From assembly GCA_035772405.1 (NCBI GenBank), contig JAYKKM010000044.1, forward strand, positions 3,110,001 to 3,174,000: 64,000 nt of DNA, written 5' to 3'. This document shows, in pieces, positions 22,741-36,500 of this stretch. This DNA comes from Chrysogorgia sp. JL179-B06 (taxonomy: Eukaryota; Cnidaria; Anthozoa; Scleralcyonacea; Chrysogorgiidae). The position numbers and the translations under genes were made by a program. The notes beneath the pieces were generated by a model, which was given only the letters and a program-made list of their open reading frames with translations, ran no database searches and was not told the DNA's origin. Numbering within the stretch: position 1 is the stretch's first letter; every line of letters begins with the position of its first letter.

Positions 22741-23460
22741 TGTGAAGTGGTGTCATGTGTAAACAAATAAACCTCCATATCTCAGAGAAATGCGATACGA
22801 GAGCTGTAAATGTCAATCTTTATAATTCCCAAACTTCTTCCAACATACGAGTTTCTTCCCAACTTATCTCCCCCACTTATCTCCCCCACTTCATAGCTAT
22901 GGTATTTGTTCGTTGATGTGCTTTGTAAAAGGTAGGAAATTCTGTGATTTTGAGGATAAAAATAATGGATAACATTACTATGGATCAATAGATAGCTGTT
23001 CTTTCAACATTAATTTACGGAGACCACTCATTAATCATTATATATGTTCATGGTTCCATTACATTATGTGTTGATTTCTTCTTCAAATCTACGGATAAAT
23101 TATTCCATAGTTGTCAGGGCTGTACTCAGAATATTTTACAGGGGTGTAAGCTCACTTCAACCGACTGACGCACGAGCTTGTACCGACTACATCCTATCGA
23201 TCGAAGCTTGTCAAAATATTGTCTTTCCGTTGGGTGCTCACTAAAATGACCCACGTTAATAACGCACTCTCAATACGAAATGAAAACATGATGACATTTT
23301 AATAAATTTATGTCTTTGCTGTTCTCTCGTTGATTACATTTACATATAAACAAAACATTTCACATCAACATTAGATTTGTGAGTTTTGAAATTAGTAATG
23401 ATTCTCTCGTAAATGGGATGTCGCAACTACTCTGGCTTAAAAAGTTTTTTGAACGTAACT
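22741..23460. other. Gene-free spacer
   Basis: A short direct repeat AACTTATCTCCCCCACTTAT occurs around 22860-22890. No gene was recognised. Confidence 0.4.
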
Positions 23461-23464
23461 TTAA

Positions 23465-23960
23465 AAGTTACTGTCCATGAGCCAACGTTTCGACACTCCA
23501 ATCTAGAGTCTTTATCAGGGCTTATCGTTGTAATGTTAGGATGCCTATTTATAGCCTTATACAACCGATGATGACGTTATCTATTAACAAGATGCAAATA
23601 AGCTTCTGGTAATAGACCACCGTCATCGCGATTCAATGGGGCGTGGGCGCTATTGATATGCCAAACCTCCAGACAACGTCTCTGATGGTACCGCGGATTA
23701 GTGGTAATAATTTTGGAATTTCCACGCAATCTCATGGTTGGTTACGCACGCGTGCTGCGACAAAGCAGAATTTTCCTTTTTTGAAAAGAAAACATCCTTT
23801 CGGTGTTCTTTTAAATGATGGTGGTCTATTACCAGAAGATTATTTGCATCTTGTTAATAGATAACGTTATCATCGGTTCTATGAGGGTATAAATTGGGAT
23901 CCTAACTTTACAATGACCCCCTGACGAAGACACTAGATTGGAGTGTCGAAACATATGGGT
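23465..23960. mobile_element. Inverted-repeat element with CGTTTCGACACTCC ends
   Basis: The left arm holds CGTTTCGACACTCCAATCTA, then ATAACGTCATC-type and ATTAACAAGATGCAAATAAG words plus CTTCTGGTAATAGACCACC. The right arm is the inverted complement (GGTGGTCTATTACCAGAAGA ... TAGATTGGAGTGTCGAAAC). Arms are over 120 bp and the centre contains about 230 bp. It may be a palindromic derivative of a retroelement end. Confidence 0.8.
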
Positions 23961-24026
23961 CTACATATTTCTATTGACAAAGTCTTGGTCGATCGATGTT
24001 CCTTCTTCAGGTCAGACCTGTAGAAC

Positions 24027-24356
24027 TAGCCTGTGTAGAGCCTGAATATACACATCGGTAATACAATCTGTGAATATTTGCACGATAGCTTGTCGACCCC
24101 CCGCTGAGCTTCTCAGATCTAAGAAGATTTTGATTTTCCAAATCACAACTCTTGTCTTATTCCAGTTACAATTGGTTCTCTGGGAATTCTTGTGAGATCA
24201 AATAAACAATTATGAATGATATGAGTATTAAACCACTCAAAACCTACTACTGAGTAGCTCAGTGGGTGGGGGTGGGGGGGGGTGGGGGGGGGGGGGGGGG
24301 GGGGTCCACAAGCTGTCATGCAAATTTTCACAGACTGTATTACAGGTGTATATTCA
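24027..24356. mobile_element. MITE family L, copy 2, with expanded poly-G arm
   Basis: Same arms as 21273-21592 (AGCCTGTGTAGAGCCTGAAT and TTGTCGACCCCCCGCTGAGC). In the right arm the six-G run of the TIR has grown to a run of about 45 mostly-G bases (24258-24304). Confidence 0.85.
24258..24304 (+). repeat. Poly-G tract, G-quadruplex candidate
   Basis: G-runs separated by single T bases, then an uninterrupted run of about 20 G. It sits in the terminal inverted repeat of a MITE, about 180 bp downstream of the RNF113A stop codon. The length may be inaccurate in an assembly. Confidence 0.85.
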
Positions 24357-24483
24357 CATCACCCGAAACGTCGTCTACGAAGTTGTCTTATTTCTTTCTT
24401 TTATACTATATGCAGAGAACTAGCTTTTTTATTTATTCTTGTTATCAATCTTACAGCATAACCACTAGATAGTTGTAATACGT

Positions 24484-26037
<1,554 letters not shown>

Positions 26038-26039
26038 GT

Positions 26040-26380
26040 TTGGGTCCCTTCTTTTTCGAAATTATTTTCTGGCCTCAAAAGCGAAATCCCCATTGGCGCT
26101 ATAATTTTCGATATTTTGTCGGCGGCAATTTACAGCGAAACCAAGATAAATCAAGGGCTAGCATTGATAAGTTGTCTTAATGATATGGTTTTTAAAACCA
26201 GACGTTTGGAGATATTCCATGCAGTTTTTAAACTTTACGAAAACGTAGATTAAGAGTAGATAGCTCTTCAGCAGAGAGCATCGATAAAAAGTGCGATGGC
26301 GAAGACTGCGAAAATAAAATCGCTTAAATCTCCGCGGTGTAATGATTTCGCGGGCTCAAGACATTTCACCTATAAAGATC
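26040..26380 (-). promoter_or_regulatory. Likely promoter and 5' UTR of RNF113A
   Basis: Position inference: it lies immediately upstream of the RNF113A start at 26037 (minus). It contains no TATA box I trust. An antisense open frame runs through it and exon 1 but shows no domain. Confidence 0.35.
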
Positions 26381-28520
26381 AGTGACAGCATTTTGTTGTT
26401 TTGTGTGGTTGTCTTGTCTTGTCTTGTGTGTCTTGTCTTGTCTTGTGCTTGTTTTATGCTTGTGTGGTTGTTTTGTGCTTGTGTGTAAATTTATCGCCTT
26501 GTCGTGTCTTCCTTCTTTCGTAGATATATATATATAGCGTAGTTTACTAACATTTTAGTCCTCGTTTAGGTAATTATACATTTACACTTGACCTTATCTG
26601 ATCAGAACCATGTGGTTTTGAAGTGACGAGAGCACAGGATTTCGAGCAATGATTTGCAATGAACGAAACCCCGAATGCAATAAAGGGAGTGATGAATTCT
26701 GAACGGATATAGGAGGTTTTGCAAAAGACCTTTGACTACATTCTCTCAAATTCTGACCCTGCATCATCAAAGCCAGGGGTGGACCATTGAGCTTTCCTGT
26801 CATTTTGGACTGGTCGCAGCTTCTGTATTTATGCACTATGTATATGACAGTTTCGTTGCCGCTCCGACATTCTCGTACTCGAGTATTTATCTGTGCCGTT
26901 GCACAAGTAAGTTTAGTATTTCGGCTTTAAACTGTCGATGGATGTTTAATATGTGTTGTGTCTGTAAGGCATGCTGGATTGCTGGTTTGGTGAAATTTTG
27001 CCTGCCAGCCTGGTCTTAGATAATTAGCTAGATATTTTACATAGTGATGGACAACCATGAACTATTTTGTAGGGATGTGTTAAGCTACCTAACTTTCATA
27101 TAGTTAACAGTAGATGGATGTTTAATATGTGTTGAATCAGGTAAATTGTAATGTTGAAATATGTTAAACTGTAATGGTGAAATGTTGCTGAGATTGAGAG
27201 AAAGGCTTGGGAGTCAGTGTCAGTTGCCTTGTCCTAGATTAGCTAGACATTTTACATAAAAGCTGTATGTGTTGAATTGGGTAAACGGTAAAGCATGCTG
27301 TTAAAGTAAATTGCTAATTTCCAGATTTGGTGTTAAATGTTGCTGAGATTCTGAGGGTCTTTAATGTCTGTCATACTGCTCTAAATACAATACATGTATA
27401 TAGAGAAAACCTTGGTCCTAATAGCTAGATATTTTACATAGCGATGAACAACCACTTACTACTTTAGAGGTGTATTGGTGTGCTTGTGCATTAAGACTAA
27501 TAAGTGTGTCATGTGGTTAGTCTCAGAAGCAATTATACATGAGAAACCCTCTTCAAGGGCATACTGTCTCAGTGGTATTAATTTAGCAAAATGAAAAGTC
27601 CATGGAAATTGGAAAATGTAGTACAAAATAATTCAGTTGGCCAGTGAAACAGGCCAATTTGGTTGACAAGAGACAACCATGGTGTTGTGTTATTGGGGAC
27701 TATTGGCTTGCAGTAAACAATACTTAAATTAATAATAAATTATAATCGTCAAGTTTAGAATTCTGACTACTACCTGTTAATTTTATAAGTCGAACATTGA
27801 TTGTTAGTAAACAAACTATGTTCACCTCAAGAGCAGGGCTGTCATTACATTTTGAACTACCTGCATCTTTTCTATTTGCATTGTCTACCTGAAGAGAAAT
27901 TATGATTTTGGTTAATCACCAATAACATTTCGTGTGGTGATGGCCATGCACCCTGCTGCTAGATTCCAGGATTCTTGGGTGTCTGGACCATTTAATTTTG
28001 ATCGATGAGTCACCCTTGGGTACAAAAATGTTTTTTCTCTGAATATTTGCTCAATATATAGTTGTAACTTGTAGTTCTATGTTATCTGTACCATAGTTAT
28101 AAATTGTTTATATGACTATTATTTTGTAGAAAATTTCAATAAAAGGGCGATTCTCCCATCACACAGTGATTTATAAACCTAAATTGTAAACTAGGGGTCT
28201 TCTACAAAAAGCCTATGAAGGTTACCAATAGGATTATAGGCCTCTATATTATTGTGTTATATAATATGTAATATATGGGTAAACATGAACCAAAAGGAGA
28301 CCTAGTAATATTAAAATGTCAATCTTCTGTTTGAGATTTTTATAATATATTTATTATCTTTGACACTTTCAGATAAAAATCACTTAATATTATAATCAAA
28401 ATTTCTTCACACCTTTTTCTCCTATTAAATTGGTTTGCAGACTTGCAGTAATGCGAAGACATTACACATTGAACACATAGTTGATTTGATAATAAAATGT
28501 TTTATAAGTAACTTAGTAAC
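26260..28520. other. Repeat-poor spacer between RNF113A and RAD54L2
   Basis: Unlike the rest of the window, no MITE, SINE or LINE was recognised over about 2.2 kb. There is a TTGTC-type pentamer tract at 26408-26450. No long open frame has domain content. AATAAA occurs at about 28137 after GAAAATTTC, so an unannotated noncoding transcript or long UTR is possible, but the sequence alone does not show it. Confidence 0.45.
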
Positions 28521-28524
28521 TTTA

Positions 28525-28985
28525 AGAATGTATTGTTGTAAGAACGTTGAGACTATTGTATGTTTCTAAAACATACAACAGTTGGGAATAAGTCCTGAAA
28601 CCAATTTTTCATTTCAGTGATTTTGAGAAGATTGAATAATGAGTAGATCTAACATTTAATTTATTATGATAAATTAAATGATGATAAAATGGAAGATATA
28701 AACAATTAAGATTACTCATTATTCAATCTTCTCAAAATCACTGAAACGAAAAATTGGTTTCAGGACTTATTTCAGGACTTATTAATCTTAATTATTTATA
28801 TCTTCCATTTTATCATCATTTAATTTATCATAAATTAAATAGATGATAAATTAAATGGAAGATCTACTCATTATTCAATCTTCTCAAAATCGCTGAAATG
28901 AAAAATTGGTTTCAGGACTTATTCCTGACTGTTGTATGTTTTAGAAACGTTATACAATAGTCTCAATGTTCTTACAATACATTCT
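28525..28985. mobile_element. Nested palindromic MITE
   Basis: The outer arms are TAAGAATGTATTGTTGTAAG...ACATACAACAGTTGGGAATA and their complements (TTCCTGACTGTTGTATGTTT ... CTTACAATACATTCTTA). Inside, AGTGATTTTGAGAAGATTGA and GATAAATTAAATGATGATAA recur in both orientations three times. This indicates a palindrome with an internal secondary inverted duplication. Confidence 0.8.
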
Positions 28986-29829
28986 TAAAGTTACTTAAAT
29001 TAAAATTAAATATTTTAGAAACATACAATAGTATCATCTATAAGTTATCTAAAGAGAAAATATTTAATAAAATTGTAAGAATTTATGACTGCTAGTTTTT
29101 GGACTATAATTTTTAATAAATTATGAGAAGGGAAAGCCAAATGGCTTTACGCGTATATAAATTAGCCTTTACAACCTCCCGGAGCTACGGCGGGTGTGGG
29201 GGGTACGAGTCCGACACCCCCCAATAAACTTTTTAGTTGAATAGTAGTTTTGCCGCCGCCATCTTTATTTTCGAGATTTGACGCGTACCATACAGCCAAT
29301 CAAAATCATTAGAACAACTGCGAATCAAAATCGAGATAGGATATTATTGATTTTTTACTCTATTTGGTTGGAACAAATGCAAAGTAGAAAGTTCTTCAAT
29401 CACCGTCAATGAACTTGTCAAAATAAAGAAATAAATTGCTCGAATTTTCTCGTAGCTCCAGTAGACAACGAAAAATGAAAATACATTTTCTTCGGATTGT
29501 ATATTATAAATACGAACAATAAACTTTTGTTTTGCAGTTTTCCCGCGCAATCCAAGAATATTGCGGGCTCGTTGATTTTCGCTTCGATAAAAATGGCGAC
29601 GAAGGCGAAGGTGTTTTGGTAAAGTGGAAAATAAGAAGAGTTTTTGATGCAATTATTTTAATACTGCCACTGGTCGACACGTTATTTATTAATTGACAGG
29701 GGAAGCGACTTTTGGCTGAAAAGATACGATGGTACAAGGGATTTTGTGTGAATTATAATAAGCTTTTAGAAAGTCGACGTGCGTGAAGTTTGTGCCAGTT
29801 TTGGTTTTTGTGGCTGACTGTATTTGAAA
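28986..29829 (+). promoter_or_regulatory. Upstream region of RAD54L2
   Basis: A small hairpin GGGTGTGGGG/CCCCCCA lies at 29190-29223. GCCGCCGCCATCTTTA at 29252 fits a YY1-type site (GCCGCCATYTT), and AAAATGGCGACGAAGG occurs at 29588. No TATA box was recognised. Promoter assignment rests on position only. Confidence 0.4.
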
Positions 29830-30525
29830 ATGGAGGACACCGAGAACGATTGTTTGTCGAGTGAAGACGAAGAGAACGAAGGAGACAACACGCTGCCTTC
29901 CATGTGTGATATAAAAAGTCATGGAAACCCGGCACCGGATGGTGAGATATTGTCGCCGAAAAATAAAAGAAAACGGACATACGTTAGAAGGAAGATTCGC
30001 AAGATCATGTCCCCAGAACAACTTGATTCTGAAACAGTGAGTGCGCAGAAAGAGGAGCAAGAGCGACTGCGGCGCTTGGAGTTACAAAGGAGTTTGAGTG
30101 AGCATGGAATTGGGGATGTCATTGTCGAGGAAGAACAGTCATCGAGTACTCCACCGTTATCTGGCTCCCCCCTGGATACGAGCAACATTAGACAGAGGGT
30201 CTCGCCTGTGTTTGTGGACGTACCGAACAAGCAGTCAAGTTCAATAATAGTGATCGATGATAGTGACGATGATAGTGATGTTGTTGAGTCGAGTTGTTTT
30301 CGTCCTGATCCCATCATTGAGATCTCGGACTCTGGATCTGACTCGGACGTGGATATTACACATGTTGATGAGGAGCGAGAGCCTGAGACCAGTGGCAGCC
30401 ACACGAATGATGACGTGAATCTGCCAGATGCACAAGGGAGAGTTCTTGTTAATGTCAATCATCCTCCTACTGAACCAGACATATTTTTGTCACCATACCT
30501 TTCTCGGTGTGTCAAACCACATCAG
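29830..30525 (+). CDS. RAD54L2: RAD54L2 exon 1: acidic N-terminal region
   Basis: Codes residues 1-232. Serine/acid-rich ([14 protein letters not shown]), then a basic patch [17 protein letters not shown] aligned with the vertebrate RRNIRKLL segment, and an [13 protein letters not shown] helix. Two acidic-flanked hydrophobic cores follow ([10 protein letters not shown] and [12 protein letters not shown]), which fit SUMO-interacting motifs. It ends with [20 protein letters not shown]...VKPHQ, which is strongly conserved in ARIP4. Donor GTATGC, phase 0. Confidence 0.95.
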
Positions 30526-33500
30526 GTATGCAAGAATGCCTGTTTTAGAAGTGTGAAGTTGATAGTCCAGGATGTTGTTGTCTTGAGAAAGACTATTGTT
30601 GGTGATTGACGTTTCAATGGCCTCGGTGGCGGTCATCTTCAGAGTCAAGTAATTAAAAGCATATATGTCAGGTTTGCCTAGTGTATATGCACGTCTGGTT
30701 CATTACGTCTTTGTTTGTTTGTCATAATTGGTGTGAGAGTTACATTAGAAAGTTTTGGAACATAAACCACTTAATAAATCACAACAATTACTAGAGATGA
30801 GCCGATTACGAAAATAGCCGATTACTGAAGCCGATTATTTGGAGGCCGATTAATCGAAATAATCGGCCGATTAATCGGTATATGCCGATTAGTCTCCGCG
30901 CAGTATCGCAATGTTTTATGGGATTGCTAGGGACGAACAACATTTTCGAAATATAACAGAAATGGCTTGTGGTGATCATTGCAAGTTTTGGTTGTTTAAA
31001 CGATCGGAAATACCCCGAAAAATCAATAGCGCTACACACAAATGACGTCAAGATTCATGTTTCTCCATATTTGCTATTAATTCTTGCTCCCAAACAACAG
31101 AAAAATGTTCATGGGGAACCTTGAGCATCAATTTCGGTTTATTTGGCCGGCTTTTGGTTTTATAAATAGCAACTATGCGCTACGCTATCACAGAATAATT
31201 GCAAGATACAACAATTGTTATGTTATTAGTTTATTAAACACAGCAAACATAATTCTAACACCCACATTACAAAATCATTAAACTGATCAATACTCAAAGT
31301 TCAATTTTGGCAAATTGTGATACAAAAACAAAATATTATCGCGGCTGCCTTTTGAAGTGATGTCGCTTGACCCAACGATCTTATTGAAGCAAGACCATAG
31401 GTCTTGATGAGGTCCAGTGCTGCGACTCTTTTTCTGGGTGGAGATGTTCTTCGTCGTGACTACAGTGCTTGCAAACGATTTTTAACGTAACACTTGTTAC
31501 GAATATGTGGCAACATGTCACACGAAAAATCATCCAGTCTGACAAAAATTGACGTGTATGTGGATTAAAAATTGTAACCTTTATGATTGGGACGAGCTGG
31601 ACTGTCGGATTTCATTGTGAAATAAAGACTATTGTGTTCATGCTTCTGAATTTACAGACTCGCGGCATGTCGTTCGCGAACTTTAATGCACCGATTATTT
31701 TGCCGATTATTACATAATAATCGGCCGATTATTTTAAATTGGCCGATTAATCGGCTTTGCCGATTAGTTTCCGATTAATCGGCTCATCTCTAACAATTAC
31801 CAACACCTTACAAAAGACTTCTTCACATGCACCAACAAACAATGGGCATAAGCTTAACACATGGAACAACACCCACCCACACTAATTATGACACAAACAA
31901 ATGATGATGTAATGAACCAGATTATAGGCAAACCTGACAAACACGCTTTACTTGACTCGGAAGATGACTGCCACTGAGGCTGTTGAAATGTCAGTCACCA
32001 ACAATAGTCTTTCTCAAGACAACAAGAACCTGGACATGTTCAAACCAATTACTTTAATGTCTGTATTAATGCAGTAGTATCATTTATAACGTATCCAAAT
32101 TTAGTGCAATGTCTCAAAACTTAGCATCATGTCTCTCATCTGAGATTGTACAACACAAAATCTAAACACAGTCCATTCAACACAAAAATGTTTTACTCTC
32201 ACAAAAAGTTGAGTATAATCTTTGGACAAGATGAGCATTGGACAAAATGACAGACACAATTAATATTGTAACTGTCAAATCTCTAGAAATGAAATGAAAT
32301 ATTTGTAGCACACAATGTCCGTAACCGGCTGCTAATATCCAGACTTGCAGTGATGTCTTGTTTCACCCTACAATATTACTCTGTGAATTCATGCTTCTTC
32401 TCGATTTATTTTTAGATTGGTGGAATCCGTTTTCTGTATGATAATTTAGTGGAGTCTCTATCTCGTTTTAATGTCAGTCCTGGTCTTGGATGTATTTTAG
32501 CTCACTCAATGGGACTGGGAAAAACACTGCAACTTATTTGTTTTATCGAGGTATTGTTTTTTAGGATTTTTTAAGGTTTTCAGGATTAGAGTGTGCGAAT
32601 AGGTTTTATTATGTGTTAATATGCACACTGCTGTATCAGGGCTCGAAACAAGTGCAGATCACTGATCAATGATCGGCAAGAAATTGTTTATGATTGGCGG
32701 AAAAGCAGGGTTGGCGATCGTCTTGATCGGCAAGAAATATATTGACCATTAATACAGATGCACACGCATACAGTTAAAAGACAAATAAACATGTTGGAAT
32801 TTTTGAAGTGATTGTTGTTTTTATTACGGACACAAATTAATATCGTTTAATTTTAGCTCAATGCGGACGTTTTGTTGCGAATGCAAGAATCCCGATTCCA
32901 CACACGTATAGTCACAGACCAATTGAAAGTACATTGCAATTACAACATTAGAAAACAGTTTGCACACTTTGATTATTGTTTTACGATTCATGTTACAATT
33001 TATGCGAAGCGATTTCTTATACATCCTCGTAACGGATTATAGTCTGAACGAGCGTGAGCTGTTCAAGAAGAAAGAAAATTATCTCAGTCATCACATCTAG
33101 AATCAAAAGAGTGTGAAAATAGATTGTGACCGCAATATTAAGTAGTGACAGTCATAGTGTAGTGAACTTAGGACAACGTTCCCAATCGGCCAGATTTTCA
33201 TTTGATCTGCGCGGAAAATCATGACTGGCGATCACCATGATCGGGAACTTTGGGAAAGATATTTCGAGCGCTGCTGTAGTGAAGGTTGTGGTGGTGGTGA
33301 AGAGAACAGCTCAATTTGTAGATGTGTTTGGAAGAAAATTAGAGAATTGCTTCCAATGTTGACATTATTATTTTTAAATTGAGGTGCTCCTTACTTTTAC
33401 CAAAGCTACCAAAGTTCTTTGTATTGTACCAATGAATACAATCCAAAATTGGTATTCGGAGTTTGACACTTGGCTTCCAGAGGAACCACCTGACGAGCAA

Positions 33501-36500
33501 CCCGAAGAAGGTGTTGAAGACAGTGCTACAGCAGACGCTCAAAATGAACCACCAAAAACTCGAAAGTATAAAGTGTTCTTGCTCAGCGAGAATGTCAAAA
33601 CAACAGCGTCCAGGTCAGAACTTATAGGTAAGTTGCTCAAAGGACATTGGCAACAAAAATTAAGTTTGTCTAATATGAAAGAACTCGTAAAATGATAGAG
33701 TAACACCTTTTACAACTTTTCCGTATTTTACTTTGTTTTTGAAATATCTCAGTTTGTTTGATATATAAATGAGATGGTCTCTAACGTCAGGTGCAGGGTA
33801 GATAATTTTCACTCATTAAAATATTAGTTCCATCTTCAAGTTTGTTCCACAAATTTACTTGAAAATGTGCGTATAATAACTCCTCATGATAATGAACGTA
33901 AACTTGGCAATCACTGAGATATAAGACTTTTTTAATGAGTGAAAATTCTCTACCCTGCACCTGACGGCAGAGACCATCTCATTTACATATCAAACAAACT
34001 GAAATATTTCAAAAACGAAGTAAAATACGGAAAAGTTGTAAAAGATTTTACTCTATCATTTTACGAGTTCTTTCATATTAGACAAACTTAATTTTATCGG
34101 TAATTTTTATTACTCGCTGGGAAAGGATTAAAAATAGGTTTCTGTTGTTAAAACTTTATATTATATTGTGTCCTTTTACATCCCAAAACCTCAATCAAAC
34201 ATGATGAACTTTATGCAACAAATTCTACACGGCCAGAAGTATATGTGCATTGTGACGAAAAGGTGACATAAAACTTGGTCGAAATTTTCATTTGATTCAA
34301 CTTGTGAGACTTGCGTCTGAATACTGATCCCTAAAATAAAAACTGGATCAAGCAACTATTGTTTGGATGATGTGAAAAAATGAAGCCAGGAATATTTCGC
34401 GGCGGCCATGTTGAATGGACCAGGCTACTGTATATAGTTTTACTGTAGGCGACAGAGACTATCTGTCTCTGATCTTTTAAGATGCTAAAATGAATCAGTT
34501 GTGAACACAAACTATGGGTCCATTACAATAATGGTGTGACCACCATTGTCACTTCAAAATTGCCGGATTAGTTACTACTATGGAGCCGTAGTTTGTGTTC
34601 TATAATATTATGGGTCAACCTTGGACAACTGATTTATTTATTTTAACATCTTAAAAGGAAAGAAACAGTCACTGTCACCTACATCCCTACAGTAAAACTA
34701 TATAACATGGTCTAAACAAGATGGCCGCCACAATCTAATTCCGGCTTCATTTTCTGAACAATAGTTGCTCGATCCAGTCTTTATTTAGATATCCCTCAGT
34801 GGTCTGAATTGTAAACAGGCTAGTGTACTAACACCATACCAGTCTCCTAACCCTCTCTCGATCACATGAGCCTGCAACAATTACAGTGATTACAACAAAT
34901 ACAGTCAGTGCAACTACTGTATGTTACCTACTAGCTTTGACACATGTTACCTACTGTAGCATTGGGGCAGTCAGATGAATTTTCAAGAACACTTTATGGA
35001 CAATATATTTCTATTTTTTTAAGGCAAGTGGCACCAGAATGGTGGTGTACTCTTGATGGGTTACGAGATGTATAGAATTCTTGTCATGTATTCCCCATCT
35101 TTGGTAAACAATGCAAAGCTGACAGGCAACAAGAGGAAGAAGCCAAGCAGCTCTACCTCGACAGAAGTTATTGATTTGGATGAAGAGGAGAAGAATATGG
35201 ATCTGCTTCTTGGTTAGTATAATCATGGTTAATTAAAAGACTGGGTAGGAAACTTGATTGGGTGTGAGCACTACAAGCTACAGTCGAAATTGATGAGTTA
35301 AAAAATACCCTGCGCTATTCAAATTATATATAATAACAACAAGACGCTCGCTAGGCGTTAACTCGGGCTAGTTTTGGGATGGCAGCGTGGCATACTGTGT
35401 AATACTATAAATATGTATCCGCAATATCCCCTCGCCCAAATAAGATAAGCGACTCCCGTTCATTAAGTTACGTCAAATAAGGTAGTCAGTCACCAGACCC
35501 TTTGCAATTTGCGGTCAATTCTCACGGGGAAATCAAAATAGCGCTTTTTGTAGGCGCTTTTTGTAGTCTGCTTGTTTCTCTTCCGCTCTCGGGGGTGGGG
35601 GAGGGTGCGGGTGCGGGCGAGAGGCAGTCTGCTATCGCAGACTACGCTTTTTGGCAATGTTCGAAGAGAGATACTGTATCTCTGAAACTTTACTTTGCTT
35701 TGGTTTGAGAATTAATGAGACTTTGACGATGAGAGTGCTTTCTCTTCTTCTTAGGAATTCAAAGAGCTATTTGTAAGCCTGGCCCGGACCTTGTTGTTTG
35801 TGATGAAGGCCATCGTATAAAAAATAACCAAGCTAATGTATCTCTAGCGTTAAAAAAGATACAGACAAGGTAAGACTACTCTGGTTCTATACCATGTAAA
35901 TATGCGGAAATTACAGCCCACGGGCTGAACATTGATTGCTGGGCACTAGGCGTGCTTAGTATTTTCGCCGCATGTTCAATTTCGTCTTGTTCGATATCAT
36001 CCAAAGTCTCATCCATACTAATATTACCATACATATATTTAAAAGCCATACATATATTTATATATTTAAAAAATAGCATGTATGCTACGCAGGATCTGGA
36101 TTGGTCAAGTTTGGATCAAGCCGTCCAAACATGGAAATTTCCCGCCAAAAATTTCCTTAAGTTTTGCTGCTCGTTCTCTTGTATTATTTTATAAAAGAAA
36201 TACCTAATGGTTTTTCCGTGTGTGGATACTGTGATCCAAACACTTGAGAAGTTCCTCAAATTTAGAAAAGCTAAAAAACACTCGCCTAGCAGCTTGTTTT
36301 TACGCTTTTCTCCAGTCTCACAACTTCCCGCGTGTTTCCACGAAAACCATTAGGTATTTCTTTATCATTATTTAACTGAGCGCGCAGATGAATCGGCGTA
36401 ACTTATGTTACTTTTAAAAATGTTTTCCTCATTGTCTTTTCTAGGCGCCGTGTGGTTTTGACTGGTTATCCACTGCAAAACAATCTGCTGGAATACTGGT

